From positions 62,001 through 126,000 of the forward strand of contig JAVBON010000004.1 in NCBI GenBank assembly GCA_031550525.1: a stretch of 64,000 bases of DNA, given 5' to 3'. Of this stretch, positions 8,728 through 17,337 are shown in pieces. Position 1 is the first letter of the stretch. The number at the start of each line of letters is the position of its first letter. The notes under the pieces are model-generated. The model saw only the letters and a program-made list of their open reading frames with translations. It was not told the origin of the DNA and searched no databases. A program made the position numbers and the translations under genes. This stretch comes from WRHT01 sp031550525 (GTDB taxonomy: Bacteria > Desulfobacterota > Desulfovibrionia > Desulfovibrionales > Desulfovibrionaceae).

Positions 8728-8756
8728 CAGCTGCCCGCCATTTATTGACGATAATT

Positions 8757-8800
8757 ACCAATACGAAGCGGCGGGCAACAGGCCGCCGCTGGGTATTGGT
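8757..8800 (+). terminator. Hairpin in the ridA-torD gap
   Basis: ACCAATAC (8757-8764) pairs with GTATTGGT (8793-8800), and inside GCGGCGG pairs with CCGCCGC. No clean T run follows. The rest of this 230-base gap holds a TACGGAG...CTCCGTA dyad (8823-8881) but no gene that I can support; it may be the leader of the next gene. Confidence 0.5.
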
Positions 8801-8959
8801 GAGTTTAAAAATTTATCAAAGCCATACGGAGTATTTTGTAACCGTAAGCAAAACTTAATAATTCCATTTAGCCCTCCGTAAGTTATTACTAAGACTCGGG
8901 CATGCGACCGCTGCAGCGCGGCCATGCCAGTAGCGCAAATTGAATATGGAGGTAGCTGT

Positions 8960-9697
8960 ATGCAAACTAACTTGCCCGCTATGACAACACACCCAGCAAT
9001 AGAACAAATGTCGCACTCTCAAACCGCCTTGGGCAGTTTTTTGTGGTTTGGCGGCATATCATGTTACCGTTTTGAAACACACGTGCTCGCAAATAATCTT
9101 CGTTTCGCCTCGCGAGCCGTAAAGCTGGCTGAGGAATGGAAAAAATACCTTGGCGCATCCGGCCTGAACCTTGAAGTGATGGAGGGACTTGACGAGCTAT
9201 CAAATACCATAACGCAACTGGTGCAGCGTCCAAACTACAGGCAGGCGGCGCTGGATGATTTTAAACAGCTATTTATGGCGGAGGAACCAATTGTGCCGGT
9301 GCGCGGCTCGGAATGGTTTGAAGATGGAAAAACCATTTCCATGAACGAAGCCGTAGCCATGAGCAAATGGTACTCGCGTTTCAACTGGGAGGTTGCGCGT
9401 TATGGTCTTGACGCGCCGGATCATATAGGGATTGAAACCGCCTTTTGCGGCTGGCTGTACGACAGAGCCAGCCTTTCAGGCCTGCCCTCTGCCGGAGGTT
9501 CGGCCAAGCCCAATATGCGCGACGTGCACACCTTTTTGCAAAACCATTTTTGCATGTGGGCCCCGCAATGTTATTCTTGGGTGCACGTGCAGGCCCAAAC
9601 GCCATTTTGGCGCTCCCTGCTTGGGGTTTTAACGATTGTTACCAAAAACATGTCCTACGCCATGGCCTCGCAAAACGGAGATTTCGGCACCGCCTAG
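8960..9697 (+). CDS. TorD/DmsD-family molybdoenzyme chaperone-like protein
   Basis: 245 residues from ATG 8960, chosen because GGAGG sits eight bases upstream; the longer frame from 8924 has no ribosome site. All-helical composition, a central LDDFKQLFMAEEPIVPVRGSEW-like region, and GLDAPDHIGIETAF near residue 155, which matches the PDHIGxELxF signature of TorD/DmsD. These cytosolic chaperones bind Tat signal peptides of molybdopterin enzymes and guard cofactor insertion. No molybdoenzyme is present anywhere in this window, so the client is elsewhere. The sequence around residue 25 (LGSFLWFGGISCYRFETHV) is atypical. tatBC lies 35 kb away. Confidence 0.7.
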   Translation: MQTNLPAMTTHPAIEQMSHSQTALGSFLWFGGISCYRFETHVLANNLRFASRAVKLAEEWKKYLGASGLNLEVMEGLDELSNTITQLVQRPNYRQAALDDFKQLFMAEEPIVPVRGSEWFEDGKTISMNEAVAMSKWYSRFNWEVARYGLDAPDHIGIETAFCGWLYDRASLSGLPSAGGSAKPNMRDVHTFLQNHFCMWAPQCYSWVHVQAQTPFWRSLLGVLTIVTKNMSYAMASQNGDFGTA

Positions 9698-9852
9698 GCC
9701 TGTTACGCCGCCAAACGGCCTGGCAAGCGCAAGTCTTTTCATAAAAGAGCGGTAGTATTGAAGGGTATGAGCCATGCGATGCTTTACGGCAACACGTTAA
9801 ACTATTGCTATAATGTGTCTCACCCTGCCTGTGCAGCACAACGCAAATTAGC

Positions 9853-9896
9853 AAAAAACAAAGGCGGCACAACGATTTTGTCTTGTTGTGCCGCCT
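9853..9896 (-). terminator. Intrinsic terminator of tRNA-Arg
   Basis: On the minus strand AGGCGGCACAAC (9896-9885) pairs with GTTGTGCCGCCT (9873-9862), followed by TTGTTTTTTGC. It lies 16 bases beyond the tRNA 3' end. It can also act on the plus strand for the torD-like gene, with a short T run at 9901-9907. Confidence 0.85.
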
Positions 9897-9911
9897 AACG
9901 TCTTTTTCAAG

Positions 9912-9988
9912 TGGCGCGCAATGCAGGAATCGAACCTGCGGCCTCCGCCTCCGGAGGGCGGCGCTCTATCCAACTGAGCTAATTGCGC
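9912..9988 (-). tRNA. tRNA-Arg, anticodon CCG
   Basis: 77 bases including encoded CCA. Acceptor arms GCGCAAT and ATTGCGC pair fully; the D loop has AGCTCAGTTGG; the anticodon stem CCGCC/GGCGG encloses CTCCGGA, giving anticodon CCG (codon CGG). The T arm contains GGTTCGAATCC. It reads opposite to the preceding plus-strand genes. Confidence 0.96.
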
Positions 9989-10001
9989 TTGCCAGAGCTT
10001 G

Positions 10002-10030
10002 CAGATAGCGTTATCCCCGGCGGCTGTCAA
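10002..10030 (-). promoter_or_regulatory. Promoter of tRNA-Arg
   Basis: On the minus strand TTGACA (10030-10025), 17 bases, TATCTG (10007-10002). The -35 box is a perfect consensus and the spacing is ideal; the tRNA 5' end is 14 bases downstream of the -10 box. Confidence 0.75.
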
Positions 10031-10098
10031 GTAAAACAGCGCCTTGGGAGCTTGAGCCTTGAGCGGAGGCGCCAATTGTGAACTGAGCTCTGAATAAA

Positions 10099-11577
10099 CT
10101 ACTCGCCTATAATGGGGTGATGCGCCGACATTGGCATATCCTGCATATGGCACACCGCGCAGTTGCCCTGTCCGCCAAACACATAGGCCAGTTTTTGGTA
10201 TTGCATCGGCGGCAGGTTGTCTCTGTTGCGCCCTACGGGGTTTTCCGCCGGGTAAAGCGCATGAGGAGCGCCGTGGCAGGTTATGCAGCGCACCGCCCCC
10301 ATATCGTCGGCACGCCTGCTGAAAAGAGCCCCATCCCCTTCGGTCAGCTCCGTCCATTTATTAAAGGCCGTGGCTTCGGACGGATCCGGCCTGTTTTCAA
10401 AATCATGGCAACTCAGGCAATCGGGCAACTGTACCCAAGGCAGGCGCGGCTCTATAGCGGCGGTATTAGCCACCAGGCGCGGGGCTATTTTACCAATGCG
10501 CGCGCGGGCCAGCTCAAGACCGGCCTTTTCTTCGGCAGCCAGCAAGGCCAGGGCATGATCTTCCATATAGCCGTGGCAACGCGTGCAATCAAGCCCCACA
10601 GCCATATGCATGTCACGCGGGAACAAAGGCTCTGGCTCACGCGCGTCATCGGCGCGTCCAAGGCCTATATGGCAGGTAAGGCAGGCATCTTCCGCCCTGC
10701 CCTTCAAATACGGAGCGTGCCAGCCGTGAATTGCCGCAGAAAAACCCGGCATGCCGGTGCTTTCAGTTTTATCGCCGTCAACGTCCACGCCGGTATGGCA
10801 GCCGTAACATTGCACGGTTCCGCCACTGGCGGCGGTTTGCTCAAAATCGGTGCCGTTACGCTGGTCATGCGCCCTCAAAATTGCGTATTCTCCGTCCGCA
10901 TGGCAATGATCGCAGCCAAACCCCGGCGATACAGCCAGTACCGCCGAGCTTCGCGCCAGTAGCCGCCCATCCGAGGCGTCTTCAGCTTTAAAATTCAGCA
11001 CCAAATAAGGGTTGAACAGGCCATCGCCGTTTTGCACTGTTACTGGAATACTTGCGCGAAATGCGCTGCCGGAGGCATTCAGGCTCATCTCGCCTGCCGC
11101 TGGCTCAATACCGGTTGTGTTGGTATGCGTAAGATTGGCGTCAGGGGCAAGTTGCCAGCTTACCCGCACATTTTCCGTTACAATGCCCGGCGAGGGGCCT
11201 CGTTGTATAAGCTGCACTTCCATAACCCTTTCCGGCAGGTCCAGCTCCCAGACCAAAGAAGATGGCGAAATCTGGTAAAAGCCTTGCAGTCCAAAGCCCA
11301 CAAGCGCATATTGCCCCTTTTCCGCAAAGGGCGCAGGGGGTAAAACAGGATTACGCAAGCCATCTTTTTCCGGAATATTGCCCAGCACATATCCGCCAGC
11401 GGCTTCCCTAACAATTTTCAGGGCCTCGGCGGCGCTCTTGTGCCCTTTGGAAAGCTCGCTCTGCGATGCAGGGCCGCGCAACAGCACAAAGGCCATAATT
11501 GCCATAAAAACAACAAGACAAAGCAACCATATTGCAAAAACGTGGTTAGGGCCGTTTTTCAAACTTTGTCCGCTCAT
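10099..11577 (-). CDS. Membrane-anchored heptahaem cytochrome c
   Basis: 492 residues. One N-terminal hydrophobic anchor (13-34) is followed by about 185 residues without haem sites, then seven CXXCH motifs at about residues 222, 257, 299, 331, 387, 431 and 473. The fragment DGLFNPYLVLNFKAED followed by VSPGFGCDHCH has the same layout as a domain seen in other multihaem proteins, where an NPY-containing segment leads into the first haem. It should face the periplasm and pass electrons. Its ATG overlaps the stop of the preceding CydA-like gene (TAATG), so translation is coupled. It is the last gene of a three-gene minus-strand operon. It depends on the ccm system encoded at 36582-42127. Electron partner unknown. 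Confidence 0.88.
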   Translation of the reverse strand: MSGQSLKNGPNHVFAIWLLCLVVFMAIMAFVLLRGPASQSELSKGHKSAAEALKIVREAAGGYVLGNIPEKDGLRNPVLPPAPFAEKGQYALVGFGLQGFYQISPSSLVWELDLPERVMEVQLIQRGPSPGIVTENVRVSWQLAPDANLTHTNTTGIEPAAGEMSLNASGSAFRASIPVTVQNGDGLFNPYLVLNFKAEDASDGRLLARSSAVLAVSPGFGCDHCHADGEYAILRAHDQRNGTDFEQTAASGGTVQCYGCHTGVDVDGDKTESTGMPGFSAAIHGWHAPYLKGRAEDACLTCHIGLGRADDAREPEPLFPRDMHMAVGLDCTRCHGYMEDHALALLAAEEKAGLELARARIGKIAPRLVANTAAIEPRLPWVQLPDCLSCHDFENRPDPSEATAFNKWTELTEGDGALFSRRADDMGAVRCITCHGAPHALYPAENPVGRNRDNLPPMQYQKLAYVFGGQGNCAVCHMQDMPMSAHHPIIGE

Positions 11578-12944
11578 TATCGGCCTCCCACATTCGCAAG
11601 CATCAAGGCATTCAAATATACGGCAAGGGCCTCCCTATCCTCACGGCTGCCGAAAAACGGCGGCATATAATCAAGATAAACGCCCTGCCCGTTTATTTGC
11701 GCCTCAATGCCGGCGGGTGAGAACCGTTTAAGGCGCGGCAATATATCTATGCGCGGCCCGCCCACGCCGTGGCAGGGGCCGCACTGCTGCGCGAAAATGA
11801 AAGCCCCTTTGGCCGCTGTAAGCGTGGGGGCGGGAATACCGTTGCCGGACGCATCTGAAGCCGCCTTTTCAATGGCAACACTGTCGGCCCTATCAATCAT
11901 TCCAACCCAGCCGGAAACAGCGCCAACGCCTGCATGCGCGGCTTTTTCGCCTTCGCTCGGGCGTACAGCGCTGGCATACATATAGCCAGGAATAACCCAA
12001 GGGCGGCGCGCGGTTTCGCGCATCCATTCAAAGCTGCCCACCAAGGTCAAACCGGCGCATAAAATAAGCACGCTAAGAGGCCTGCGCATCTTCTCGGCCC
12101 GCATAAAGGCCAATATCCCCAAAAGGAATATAACCGGCAAAACCCAGCCATAGGCCAAAACAAACGGGTGTATGTCCGCAGTGCGGCGCAGCACAGCGGC
12201 CTGCCTGTCTGGCGGCAAGGCCATGAAGTACCAGGCCGAAGCGGCCAGCAAGGCCAAAAAAGGCGCGCAAACCCATAGGGCGCTTATGCGCGTTACTTTG
12301 CGGCGCACGGCCGCATCTTGTATGCGTGACGCCGTGAACAGCGCGAACATGCCTGCCAGCAACAGGCATAAAGCCGTACGAAAGGCCAGACTGGACAAAA
12401 AGGAAGGGTTGAAAAACGCCTGGGCCAGGCTGGAATTTTTCAGAGCCTCGCCAGGCGTGAGCATAAAGCTGATAATGCCGTTTATAAGCACAAGAGACAT
12501 ATAACCCGCAAAAGCGTAAACGCAACCCACGCGCCAGTGCGCCGCCGCGCTTATTCTACCCTCCTTGATAAGCGGGTAGGTGTAATAGTAAACCAGCAGA
12601 GACACTATCTCCACCAGAAAGAACACCCACTCCGCAGCCCACAGCCACAGAAAAATATGAATAAGCGAAGAGGTTGCGGCAGGATTTATAACTCCCATGG
12701 TAAACCAGATAGCCACCCCGCTAAGGCCGCCAAATACCATGGTAAGCAGCAGGAAAAACCAGGTGTGCCGGTGCAGCCAGCTATAAAGCTGGGCCGAGTT
12801 TTCGCGCCTGGCCTTTCTTTCCATATAAACCAGGTAAATTCCTCCTCCCACGGCAAATTGCGCCACAAACACATGCAACACAGATATAATGGCCATAATA
12901 AGACCGTAGCTTACGCCGGGGATGTACCATACAGGATATTCCAT
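11577..12944 (-). CDS. CydA-like membrane protein fused to a C-terminal monohaem cytochrome c
   Basis: 455 residues from ATG 12944, which follows GAGGGGG and the upstream gene's stop with one base between; the longer frame to 12983 is unlikely. About nine hydrophobic helices occupy residues 8-325. The first has SVLHVFVAQFAVGGGIYL, a CydA-type helix with a possible haem-b His; a WFTMGVINPAA segment follows. Residues about 375-450 form a class I cytochrome c: KGAFIFAQQCGPCHGVGG, then a Met ligand candidate in LDYMPPFF. The protein lacks the long Q-loop that marks genuine bd oxidases, and no cydB is present, so it is probably a quinol-cytochrome c oxidoreductase-like subunit, not an oxidase. This is inference. 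Confidence 0.75.
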   Translation of the reverse strand: MEYPVWYIPGVSYGLIMAIISVLHVFVAQFAVGGGIYLVYMERKARRENSAQLYSWLHRHTWFFLLLTMVFGGLSGVAIWFTMGVINPAATSSLIHIFLWLWAAEWVFFLVEIVSLLVYYYTYPLIKEGRISAAAHWRVGCVYAFAGYMSLVLINGIISFMLTPGEALKNSSLAQAFFNPSFLSSLAFRTALCLLLAGMFALFTASRIQDAAVRRKVTRISALWVCAPFLALLAASAWYFMALPPDRQAAVLRRTADIHPFVLAYGWVLPVIFLLGILAFMRAEKMRRPLSVLILCAGLTLVGSFEWMRETARRPWVIPGYMYASAVRPSEGEKAAHAGVGAVSGWVGMIDRADSVAIEKAASDASGNGIPAPTLTAAKGAFIFAQQCGPCHGVGGPRIDILPRLKRFSPAGIEAQINGQGVYLDYMPPFFGSREDREALAVYLNALMLANVGGR

Positions 12945-12945
12945 C

Positions 12946-14190
12946 TTACGCCCCCTCGCCGCCGGAACTCTTGGCTCGCTCATGTGGCTGGGCGTTAAAG
13001 GCCTGCATGGCCACGCGCAAAATCCACACCAGCGCGGTTACGCCTATGACGGCGCAAAAGAGAAAAAACGCAAAAGCCGCATCTTGCCCGTGCCGCACCG
13101 GCAACGGCAACGCCTCTTTGGCGCCAGCGTATGGGGCCAGCATGGCCACGCGCGTCATATCACGCGCGACTATCAGTACCAGCATAACCGCAAACTCAAG
13201 GCAAACCGCCGCCCATACCTTGCCGTTTCGTGCCGCCAAAATCGCGCAGGCTCCGCCTGTTATGGCCAAGGCCAAGGCTAAAGTAGTCCACACGCCGCCG
13301 CCGGTAAACATTGCGCGTATGTGTTGAGGCAGGGCGAAAAGCAGCCAGAGCCCGGCGCAAAATTGCAGAAGCAAAAAAAGCTGGTAACAATGAAGGCCAT
13401 ATTTAATACGCTCATTACCACCGGCAACAAGCCGCTCCGCCTCAGCGCCGTTAACGGCGAGGCCACGCAAGCGCCAGGCCGAGCGCGCGGCCATGAACAA
13501 GCCGCCCACGGCCAGGGCCGAAAACAGCACAAACAGATAACGCGGCGCAAAAACGGCGTCGCCGGTATTGAGCATATTTCCGCCCGGCTTTTTAAACCAT
13601 TCCGGCCATGTATCGGGACGCAGCATGAGGGTGTTGTTGGTTACCAGTATGAAGGCTATGAAAAGCAGCAAAAGAGTAATCAGCAGTAACAAAAGACGAC
13701 GCCAGCCATTGCTTTGCCGGCTACCCCCCTTGCTTATATACAGGGCGTAATAGGTGAACATGACCAAAAGCGGCACGGCAAGCCACCATAGGGCCATAAG
13801 CACGCTGCTGGAATACAGCAGGCTCTCGTAAACAACCTGCGCGAATAAAAGCGGCGCCACGCCAAAGTTAACGGCCAAGGCCAGCGCATCTGGCATAAAA
13901 GCGGCATCGGCAGCCGTACCGCCCGGAAGAGGCGTTTTTTTGAAAGCATTTACAGTTGCCAAGACCGCCGAGCCGAGCACGATATTTACCAGAATGAAAT
14001 GTACAAAAAAGGTGATAATCAGCAGCGTTTTAAGAATATACCCCGAAGAAGGCATCTGCATGGGCGCTGGAATCAATGCCGTTGCCGATACAGATGCGGA
14101 CGCGGCCAGAGGGGCGTATATGCCGTGCGCCATGTACAGCAAAGCCCCAAGCAGAACCACCACTATGGAATAGTACAGATAACGCGTCAT
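12946..14190 (-). CDS. Polytopic membrane protein, paralogue-like partner of the CydA-like subunit
   Basis: 414 residues with about nine hydrophobic segments (for example 6-26, 52-82, 104-150, 166-190, 218-238, 270-290, 300-345, 375-400). One helix reads ITFFVHFILVNIVLGSAVL, whose H-x4-N-x2-L-G pattern mirrors H-x4-Q-x2-V-G in the next gene's first helix, suggesting that the two subunits are distant relatives that pair. I recognise no named family. It is first in the operon; the downstream gene starts one base after its stop. The C-terminal tail is charged (ERAKSSGGEGA). Function is inferred from its partners: the membrane half of an electron-transfer complex. Confidence 0.65.
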   Translation of the reverse strand: MTRYLYYSIVVVLLGALLYMAHGIYAPLAASASVSATALIPAPMQMPSSGYILKTLLIITFFVHFILVNIVLGSAVLATVNAFKKTPLPGGTAADAAFMPDALALAVNFGVAPLLFAQVVYESLLYSSSVLMALWWLAVPLLVMFTYYALYISKGGSRQSNGWRRLLLLLITLLLLFIAFILVTNNTLMLRPDTWPEWFKKPGGNMLNTGDAVFAPRYLFVLFSALAVGGLFMAARSAWRLRGLAVNGAEAERLVAGGNERIKYGLHCYQLFLLLQFCAGLWLLFALPQHIRAMFTGGGVWTTLALALAITGGACAILAARNGKVWAAVCLEFAVMLVLIVARDMTRVAMLAPYAGAKEALPLPVRHGQDAAFAFFLFCAVIGVTALVWILRVAMQAFNAQPHERAKSSGGEGA

Positions 14191-14283
14191 ATGTGCCTTT
14201 ACGCTGAAAGGTTATGGGATAAGATATATTTCAGAACTAACATAATATCGACATAATGCAATTATTTGTGGTGTGTTACGTAA

Positions 14284-14322
14284 TAAAAAAAACCGGCATG
14301 CCGTTACAAAACGACATGCCGG
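14284..14322 (-). terminator. Terminator after the methyltransferase gene
   Basis: On the minus strand CCGGCATG (14322-14315) pairs with CATGCCGG (14300-14293), followed by a run of eight or nine T (14292-14284). It separates the kinase-regulator-methyltransferase group from the cytochrome operon, whose own promoter must lie in the remaining 90 bases before 14190. Confidence 0.88.
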
Positions 14323-14377
14323 AACAACAAGCTGATTCCGCGCTGTATAGGGCTTTTGTTTCCGACCACTCCGGCGG

Positions 14378-15769
14378 CTACCTACCCGCCCAGCCTCCAC
14401 AGCGCATGAGCTTACGGCCCAAAGGGGCGTCATGCATCACCTGATCCAACGCCGCGTTAAACTTGTCTATGCGCGCCGAAAGCGCCGCACCGGCTTCCGG
14501 CAGGGCTGGTTGCACCCAATCAAGGCCCACCAGTGTGAGCAGGGCATCGCCAAGCCGTTTTTCATCAAGCCCGGTTTCATTCAGCAATTGGGTAAAGCTT
14601 TTGGTTCCGGCGCCCAGAGCATTCTGAATTCGCGCATAATCGGCCACATTAAAACGGATGCGCCGCCCGTTGTCGGTTATCTCTTCGGGAAAAGGCTCCT
14701 GCTTTTCCGTCAGGCTGAATATAGCGCTACCTGAAATGCCACCGGGCCACGCCGCGTTTTTTGGCCTTGCCGCCTTTACAAAAACGTCCGCCCTGAAGCT
14801 GGTGTCCAAAAACAAATCCTTCAGCATTTCCCTTAACTGGGGAGTACGTCCGGCCTGGTTCAGCAAATCGGTAAAAGTCGCGGGAAATATCTGCTCTTCA
14901 AGGTAGTGTTCAGTATTTAGCGGCCCGGCCCAAACCAAATCGGCACCCGCCATTTCATCGCATATTTCGCCGAAAAAATAGGCTTTGTGCTCCTGCGACT
15001 GTAATTCGCCCAGCAGGTAATTTACATCACTGCGCATCCACGCGTCCAGCTTGCGCGCGGCTATGGGCACGTCTTTAAAGTAGGCCGCGCCGCAGGTTTT
15101 TGCTGCCTGCAACAGGTGCAGGCCGTCCAGCAGGATATTGCGGTGTTTTTTGGCTGTTGAGCTTTTGGCCTGCTCCACCAGAATCTGGCGCAGCGGCTCC
15201 AGCGCGCTCCAGCCAGGCTTGCAATTGTAGCCAATATACACACAGCCTTCCGGCTTGAGAAATTTTCTTAAAAATTCCTTAATCTCGTCACGTACCTCAT
15301 CGGCCACCCAAGAATAAAACCCGTGCAGAGCCACAAAGTCAAATTGCGGCAAATCTTCCGCAAGCATTTGCCGCAACGGGCGCGGGTACACGCTAAAATT
15401 ACGCAATTGCGCTTTATCAGCCAAGTTCCCCACCCAGGCCATTTGAGCGGTATTGTAGTCGGCACAATGAAAATCGCCTTGCGTAAACTGCGCGGCCCAG
15501 CCGGCAACGGAAAGACCAAAGCCGGCCCCAAGCTCCATGTATGTAAAAGGTTTGTCCAAGGCCGCGGGCTCATACCCGGCAAGGGCCAGGCAAAAATTGA
15601 TAAAGGCGGGGGAAAGCTTGTTGCTAACGTACTTAACATACTCCACATCAAGCGGATAACCCTGCTCCCATAAGGCCATAGCTTCTGCTCCCATATAATT
15701 CATATAATACAACAGGCCGTGTTCAGCGCAGTGAAAAGCACCTGTGCAATTGCCCGCAACCTCGGGCAT
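14378..15769 (-). CDS. Class I SAM methyltransferase with regulatory-type C-terminal region
   Basis: 463 residues from ATG 15769 (a TTG at 15778 is possible; neither has a convincing ribosome site, and an internal Met such as that of MGAEAMALW cannot be excluded). Residues about 65-180 form a Rossmann methyltransferase: TYMELGAGFGLSVAGWA is motif I, DFHCADYN motif II, FDFVALHGFYSWV motif IV. The later region, with a second part of about 200 residues ending in winged-helix-like sequence, resembles proteins annotated as methyltransferases with a methyltransferase regulatory domain, often near surface-glycan or regulatory genes. The substrate is unknown. It follows the sigma-54 regulator by 23 bases on the same strand, so it is probably in the same transcript. 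Confidence 0.7.
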   Translation of the reverse strand: MPEVAGNCTGAFHCAEHGLLYYMNYMGAEAMALWEQGYPLDVEYVKYVSNKLSPAFINFCLALAGYEPAALDKPFTYMELGAGFGLSVAGWAAQFTQGDFHCADYNTAQMAWVGNLADKAQLRNFSVYPRPLRQMLAEDLPQFDFVALHGFYSWVADEVRDEIKEFLRKFLKPEGCVYIGYNCKPGWSALEPLRQILVEQAKSSTAKKHRNILLDGLHLLQAAKTCGAAYFKDVPIAARKLDAWMRSDVNYLLGELQSQEHKAYFFGEICDEMAGADLVWAGPLNTEHYLEEQIFPATFTDLLNQAGRTPQLREMLKDLFLDTSFRADVFVKAARPKNAAWPGGISGSAIFSLTEKQEPFPEEITDNGRRIRFNVADYARIQNALGAGTKSFTQLLNETGLDEKRLGDALLTLVGLDWVQPALPEAGAALSARIDKFNAALDQVMHDAPLGRKLMRCGGWAGR

Positions 15770-15792
15770 ACCCCGCAAAAGCAGCCCTGCCG

Positions 15793-17337
15793 CTAACTGC
15801 CCTGATAAGAGCGTACCAGACCGAAACGCTTGAGCTTGTACTGCAAAGTACGGCGGCTTATGCCCAAAGCGTCGGCCGTGCGCTCGCGGTGGCCGCCGTT
15901 GGCGTTAAGGGCCTGCACCAGAGCCTTGTATTCCGCCTCTTCCAGCGGGCTGCTGAAAACCGGAGGCTGCGCCGAGATGAAATCGAGATGCGCTGGAGTA
16001 TTTGCAGGCATGAACGCTGGCGGATAGGCAGAACCTGCGGAGGAAGGCAGGCCAAAAGCGGCTGACTGCGGCATTGGCGCGGCCCCGCCCGCCGCCGGGC
16101 GCACTGCCGCTGTGAGCAGGCGAGGCTCCGCCTGAGCTGGAGCAGTATATGCTCGGGATGTTTGCACAATCTGTCCCGGTAGAGAATCGACACCCAGAAT
16201 ATCGGCACGGCTTAAAATCAACGCGCGTTCCAGCACGTTTTCCAGTTCCCGCACGTTGCCTGGCCACGAATAATATGACAAAGCGCCCAAAAACTCCTGT
16301 GTAACACCCCTGATATCCTTTTTATTCTTGAGGCAAAGCCTTGCCAGCAGGCGGTTGACCAGCAAAGGCAAATCTTCCAGCCTCTCACGCATGGGCGGGA
16401 TGAGCACCTCAAGCACGTTCAGCCTGAAGTACAAATCTTCGCGGAAATTTCCGGTTTGCACCTCCTGCCGCAGGTTACGGTTGGTGGCGCAAATAACGCG
16501 CACATCCACGCTTTGCGGCTTTACCGAGCCCAAAGGCTCTATAACGCGCTCTTGCAGCACGCGCAGCAGTTTTGCCTGAATTTCCAGCGGCAGTTCGCCT
16601 ATTTCGTCAAGAAATATGGTGCCCTCGCGCGCCAAGGCGAAGCGGCCGGGCTTGTCTTTGCTGGCGCCGGTAAAAGCTCCCTTCTCGTAGCCGAACAGCT
16701 CGCTTTCCAGCAGGTTGGCGGGAAGAGCCGCGCAGTTTACCTTTACCAGCGGCTTGCCAGCGCGGTTGCTGGCCGCGTGCAGAGCCTCGGCCACCAATTC
16801 CTTGCCAGTGCCGGATTCGCCCATAATAAGCACCGTGGCCTCGCTGGGGCCAGCCTGAAAAATAAAATCGTGCAGGCGGCGCATGGAGGCGCTGTTGCCC
16901 ACAAGGCCTGATACTGGCGAGCTGTCGTCCAGCTCTTTGCGCATTTTGGCGTTCTCGTTGAGCAGTCTGGAGTATTGGTAGCCTTTTTCCAGAACCGTAA
17001 TCAGCTCATCATTATCAGCTGGCTTGGTTATATAGTCGAAGGCTCCGCGCTTCATGGCGTCCACCGCCGAGCCCACGGTGCCGTAAGCCGTGAGCATGAC
17101 CACAGGCAGGCTGGGCTGTATTTCGTGTATTTTCGCCAGGGTTTCGTGCCCGTCCATGCCCGGCATGCGCATATCCAGCAGCACCACATCCGCCAGGTTG
17201 GGGGTTTCCGCCAGCATGGCAACGGCCTTTACGCCGGATTCCGCCTCGCGCACCTGCCACCCCGAGGATTCCATAATGGCGCGCATCATCATGCGCAGGG
17301 CCGCTTCGTCATCAATAACCAGTACGGTTTTAGTCAT
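15793..17337 (-). CDS. Sigma-54-dependent response regulator (NtrC/ZraR type)
   Basis: 514 residues. Receiver domain 1-120 with phospho-acceptor Asp55 (VVLLDMRMPG) and Lys in YITKPAD. AAA+ domain about 143-375 with Walker A GESGTGKE, the sigma-54 contact GAFTGA, Walker B IFLDEIGELP and arginine-finger region; WPGNVRELENVLERA follows. A low-complexity Ala/Pro linker (about 395-455) leads to a Fis-type helix-turn-helix at the C-terminus (HRERTADALGISRRTLQYKLKR type). It activates sigma-54 promoters as an oligomer on phosphorylation. Its start overlaps the kinase gene by eight bases, so they are a pair. The regulon is not evident from the window. Confidence 0.95.
   Translation of the reverse strand: MTKTVLVIDDEAALRMMMRAIMESSGWQVREAESGVKAVAMLAETPNLADVVLLDMRMPGMDGHETLAKIHEIQPSLPVVMLTAYGTVGSAVDAMKRGAFDYITKPADNDELITVLEKGYQYSRLLNENAKMRKELDDSSPVSGLVGNSASMRRLHDFIFQAGPSEATVLIMGESGTGKELVAEALHAASNRAGKPLVKVNCAALPANLLESELFGYEKGAFTGASKDKPGRFALAREGTIFLDEIGELPLEIQAKLLRVLQERVIEPLGSVKPQSVDVRVICATNRNLRQEVQTGNFREDLYFRLNVLEVLIPPMRERLEDLPLLVNRLLARLCLKNKKDIRGVTQEFLGALSYYSWPGNVRELENVLERALILSRADILGVDSLPGQIVQTSRAYTAPAQAEPRLLTAAVRPAAGGAAPMPQSAAFGLPSSAGSAYPPAFMPANTPAHLDFISAQPPVFSSPLEEAEYKALVQALNANGGHRERTADALGISRRTLQYKLKRFGLVRSYQGS

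Noticed and set aside
9764..9895. Small frame of 43 residues starting ATGAGCCATG at 9768
   Set aside because: It spans the terminator stem and has no ribosome site or relatives that I recognise.
11577..12944. Genuine cytochrome bd oxidase subunit I
   Set aside because: There is no CydB partner, the Q-loop region is missing and a cytochrome c domain is fused; the operon partner is a multihaem cytochrome instead.
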